64,000 nucleotides of DNA, from positions 186,001 to 250,000 of the forward strand of contig NZ_AP025637.1 of the NCBI RefSeq assembly GCF_022846615.1, in the 5' to 3' direction. Below the pieces are notes generated by a model. It made no database searches. It had not been told where the DNA came from and saw only the letters and a program-made list of their open reading frames with translations. Source of the DNA: Roseomonas fluvialis. Its GTDB lineage: Bacteria > Pseudomonadota > Alphaproteobacteria > Acetobacterales > Acetobacteraceae. A program made the translations under genes and the position numbers. Positions 62,671 to 64,000 of this stretch are shown here, piece after piece; the first letter of the stretch is position 1, and each line of letters opens with the position of its first letter.

Positions 62671-63153
62671 ATGGACTGGACGACGGAGGCGATCGAGCGC
62701 CTGAAGGCGCTCTGGGCCGAGGGCCATTCGACGGCCGAGATCGGGCGCCGCATGGGCATTTCGAAGAATGCCGTGGTCGGCAAGGCGCACCGGCTGAACC
62801 TGTCGGCCCGGCCGAGCCCGATCCGCCGCGACGCAATGCCACGCCCGGCCCCCGCGCCCCGCGCACCGCGGCCCGCACCCGTGCCGATGCAGCGCCTGGT
62901 GCAGCCGACGGCGATCCGCCAGGCGCCGCCGCCCGCCCCGCCGCCGCAAGCGAGCGCCGCGCCGGTGGTGCGTAGCTTCCCGAGCGCGCGCCCGCGCATC
63001 GGCGCGCGGTCTTGCTGCTGGCCGATCGGTGAGCCGGGCACCCAGGGCTTCCGCTTCTGCGGTGCCGACCCGATGGCCGGCAAGCCGTATTGCACGGAAC
63101 ACGCGGCGCTGGCCTATGTGAAGCCGCGGGATCGTCGCGAAGACGCGGCGTAG
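62671..63153 (+). CDS. gcrA: GcrA cell cycle regulator
   Basis: GcrA binds methylated GANTC promoters and RNA polymerase sigma-70 to drive S-phase genes in alphaproteobacteria. The 160-residue product has the N-terminal WTTEAIERLKALWAEGHSTAEIG(R)MGISKNAVVGKAHRL DNA-binding domain (split here only for length), a Pro/Ala-rich linker of about 60 residues, and the C-terminal sigma-binding domain with the Cys-rich CCWPIGEPG...FRFCG...YCTEHAALAY pattern. It has a strong GGGGGA Shine-Dalgarno. No GANTC site was seen in the 174 bases upstream. Confidence 0.95.
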   Translation: MDWTTEAIERLKALWAEGHSTAEIGRRMGISKNAVVGKAHRLNLSARPSPIRRDAMPRPAPAPRAPRPAPVPMQRLVQPTAIRQAPPPAPPPQASAAPVVRSFPSARPRIGARSCCWPIGEPGTQGFRFCGADPMAGKPYCTEHAALAYVKPRDRREDAA

Positions 63154-63182
63154 TTTTTTCGGCCCTCAGACGTCGGGTGGGC

Positions 63183-63297
63183 GTCGGGGCAGTGCCCCGA
63201 CCCGCGGCCCTTGCCGTCGCCGCCTGCGCTGATGCGCTTGGTGCGACAGCACGCGGCGGCAAGCCAAGCACCCGGAGACGCGTGCCGGCGTTGGAAA
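63183..63297 (+). repeat. Structured intergenic repeat, copy C
   Basis: After gcrA, this region starts with a perfect 8-pair hairpin (GTCGGGGC-AGT-GCCCCGAC, 63183-63201). It ends with blocks shared with copies A and B (CAGCACGCGGCGGC, the exact AAGCCAAGCAC, CGGAGACGCGTGCCGGCG). The left half differs more. It probably ends the gcrA transcript. A TTTTTT run follows the gcrA stop directly. Confidence 0.6.
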
Positions 63298-63389
63298 AAA
63301 GAGCGTAGAGGTTCCGCACGCAGCACCTGACCGTGCAAGGAACATCACGGCTTCCGCGCGCGGCGAAACCCAGCGATGCTGCGCCCATC

Positions 63390-64000
63390 ATGCAATCGCG
63401 CCTCGCCGGGGTCGCGCTGCAACTCGCGGCGCTGGCGACCTTCGTCGTCATGGACACCATCATCAAGCTGCTGACGGCGCATTTCGCCGTGCCGCAGGTG
63501 ATGTGGGCGCGCTTCCTGTTCGGCTTCCTGACCGTGACGATCGCGCTGCGCATTGCCACGGGCCATGTACCCTGGCGGTCGCGCGCGCCGGGGCTGCAGA
63601 CGTTGCGCAGCCTGATCCTGGCCGCCTGCAACTACCTGTTCACCGTGGCGCTGGTGCACATCCCGCTCGCCGACGCGACGGCAGTGGGCTTCGCCTCCCC
63701 GCTGCTTACGGTGGCGCTGGCCGCCGTCTGGCTGAAGGAACGCGTGGGCTGGCGGCGATGGACCGGCGTGGTGGTCGGGCTGCTCGGCGTGCTGGTGCTG
63801 CTGCGCCCGCCTTTCCTGTTCGCGGGCGAACCGGTGCACTGGGCCATGCTGCTGCCGCTCGGCACCGCCGCGCTGTTCGCCGTCTACCAGATCCTGACGC
63901 GGAAACTGGCCTCCATCGACGACCCGCGCACCACCATCCTGCACACCAGCCTGGCGGCAGCCATCGTCACCTCCGCGATCCTGCCCGGTGCCTGGTCCTG
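63390..64000 (+). CDS. EamA/DMT family transporter (cut by window end)
   Basis: The first 203 residues of a drug/metabolite transporter are visible: LAALATFVVMDTIIKLLTAHF at the first span, then QVMWARFLFGFL, the LADATAVGFASPLLTVALAAVWLKERVGWRRW end of the first EamA repeat (a well-known pattern), and the start of the second repeat. The reading frame is open to the last base. This branch often exports or imports S-adenosylmethionine-like or amino-acid compounds; substrate cannot be assigned. It follows gcrA by 236 bases. Confidence 0.87.
   Translation, partial: MQSRLAGVALQLAALATFVVMDTIIKLLTAHFAVPQVMWARFLFGFLTVTIALRIATGHVPWRSRAPGLQTLRSLILAACNYLFTVALVHIPLADATAVGFASPLLTVALAAVWLKERVGWRRWTGVVVGLLGVLVLLRPPFLFAGEPVHWAMLLPLGTAALFAVYQILTRKLASIDDPRTTILHTSLAAAIVTSAILPGAWS

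Overview
The window looks like a piece of chromosome from a GC-rich alphaproteobacterium, most likely an Acetobacteraceae (Roseomonas-like) member of the Rhodospirillales. The evidence is a GcrA cell-cycle regulator (an alphaproteobacterial protein), a chorismate mutase - hisC - tyrC aromatic/histidine block, a K+-independent H+-translocating pyrophosphatase, Bug-type (tripartite tricarboxylate) solute receptors encoded without their membrane partners, and extreme third-position GC. Because of that GC, most genes carry long antisense 'shadow' frames. The taxon is an inference; no rRNA is present. No CRISPR array, complete prophage or transposase gene was seen.

Layout. 1-7.3 kb: a Bug receptor, two membrane proteins, metX, then chorismate mutase-hisC-tyrC with overlapping ends and an OmpA-domain protein. 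7.3-16.2 kb: a DUF29 protein, a paired M16 protease operon (active plus inactive-looking subunit), a FecR-domain protein, a DsbD-type thiol reductase and hppA. 16.2-19.1 kb: a class D beta-lactamase gene translationally coupled to ppa, an M20 peptidase and tRNA-Ile2(CAU). 19.1-21.1 kb: an RTX/beta-helix secreted-protein gene broken by an early amber codon and a late frameshift. 21.1-27.7 kb: ettA, a GNAT enzyme, small unknowns, mlaA-mlaC and metF. 27.7-29.8 kb: an AT-richer island with one orphan gene, then an L,D-transpeptidase. 29.8-36.2 kb: GTP cyclohydrolase II, an orphan OmpR-type regulator, an ABC-2 exporter, a GNAT enzyme, a histidine phosphatase and a SYLF-domain protein.

36.5-47.0 kb is a catabolic and transport region: a Bug receptor coupled to a leaderless BMP/PnrA-like protein, two SMP-30 lactonase paralogues (one exported, one cytosolic), a SelA-like PLP enzyme coupled to a Na/Pi cotransporter, glycerol kinase, a cytochrome P460 and a TRZ/ATZ-type amidohydrolase. 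47.2-55.4 kb: an MFS transporter, an Fe(III)-type ABC importer operon (receptor, fused permease, ATPase) divergent from a TIM-barrel isomerase, a lipoprotein hydrolase and a zinc-free-type quinone oxidoreductase. 55.4-64 kb: a YgjP-like metallopeptidase, two DMT transporters (the last cut by the window end), a three-gene overlapping operon (ycgN-like, dapA-like, cupin), an MscS channel, a MATE exporter with its HxlR regulator, and gcrA.

Two families of dispersed intergenic elements stand out. One is a short palindromic repeat (copies at 11.36, 11.47, 35.33 and perhaps 36.43 kb). The other is a structured element of about 60-110 bp with a conserved GGAT-loop hairpin (13.9, 29.7 and 63.2 kb, with a partial copy at 32.0 kb). 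I found no convincing complete novel system. The strongest leads are the orphan AT-rich gene, the broken RTX gene next to a tRNA, the structured repeats, the ppa-bla coupling and the unexplained C-terminal domain of the chorismate mutase.
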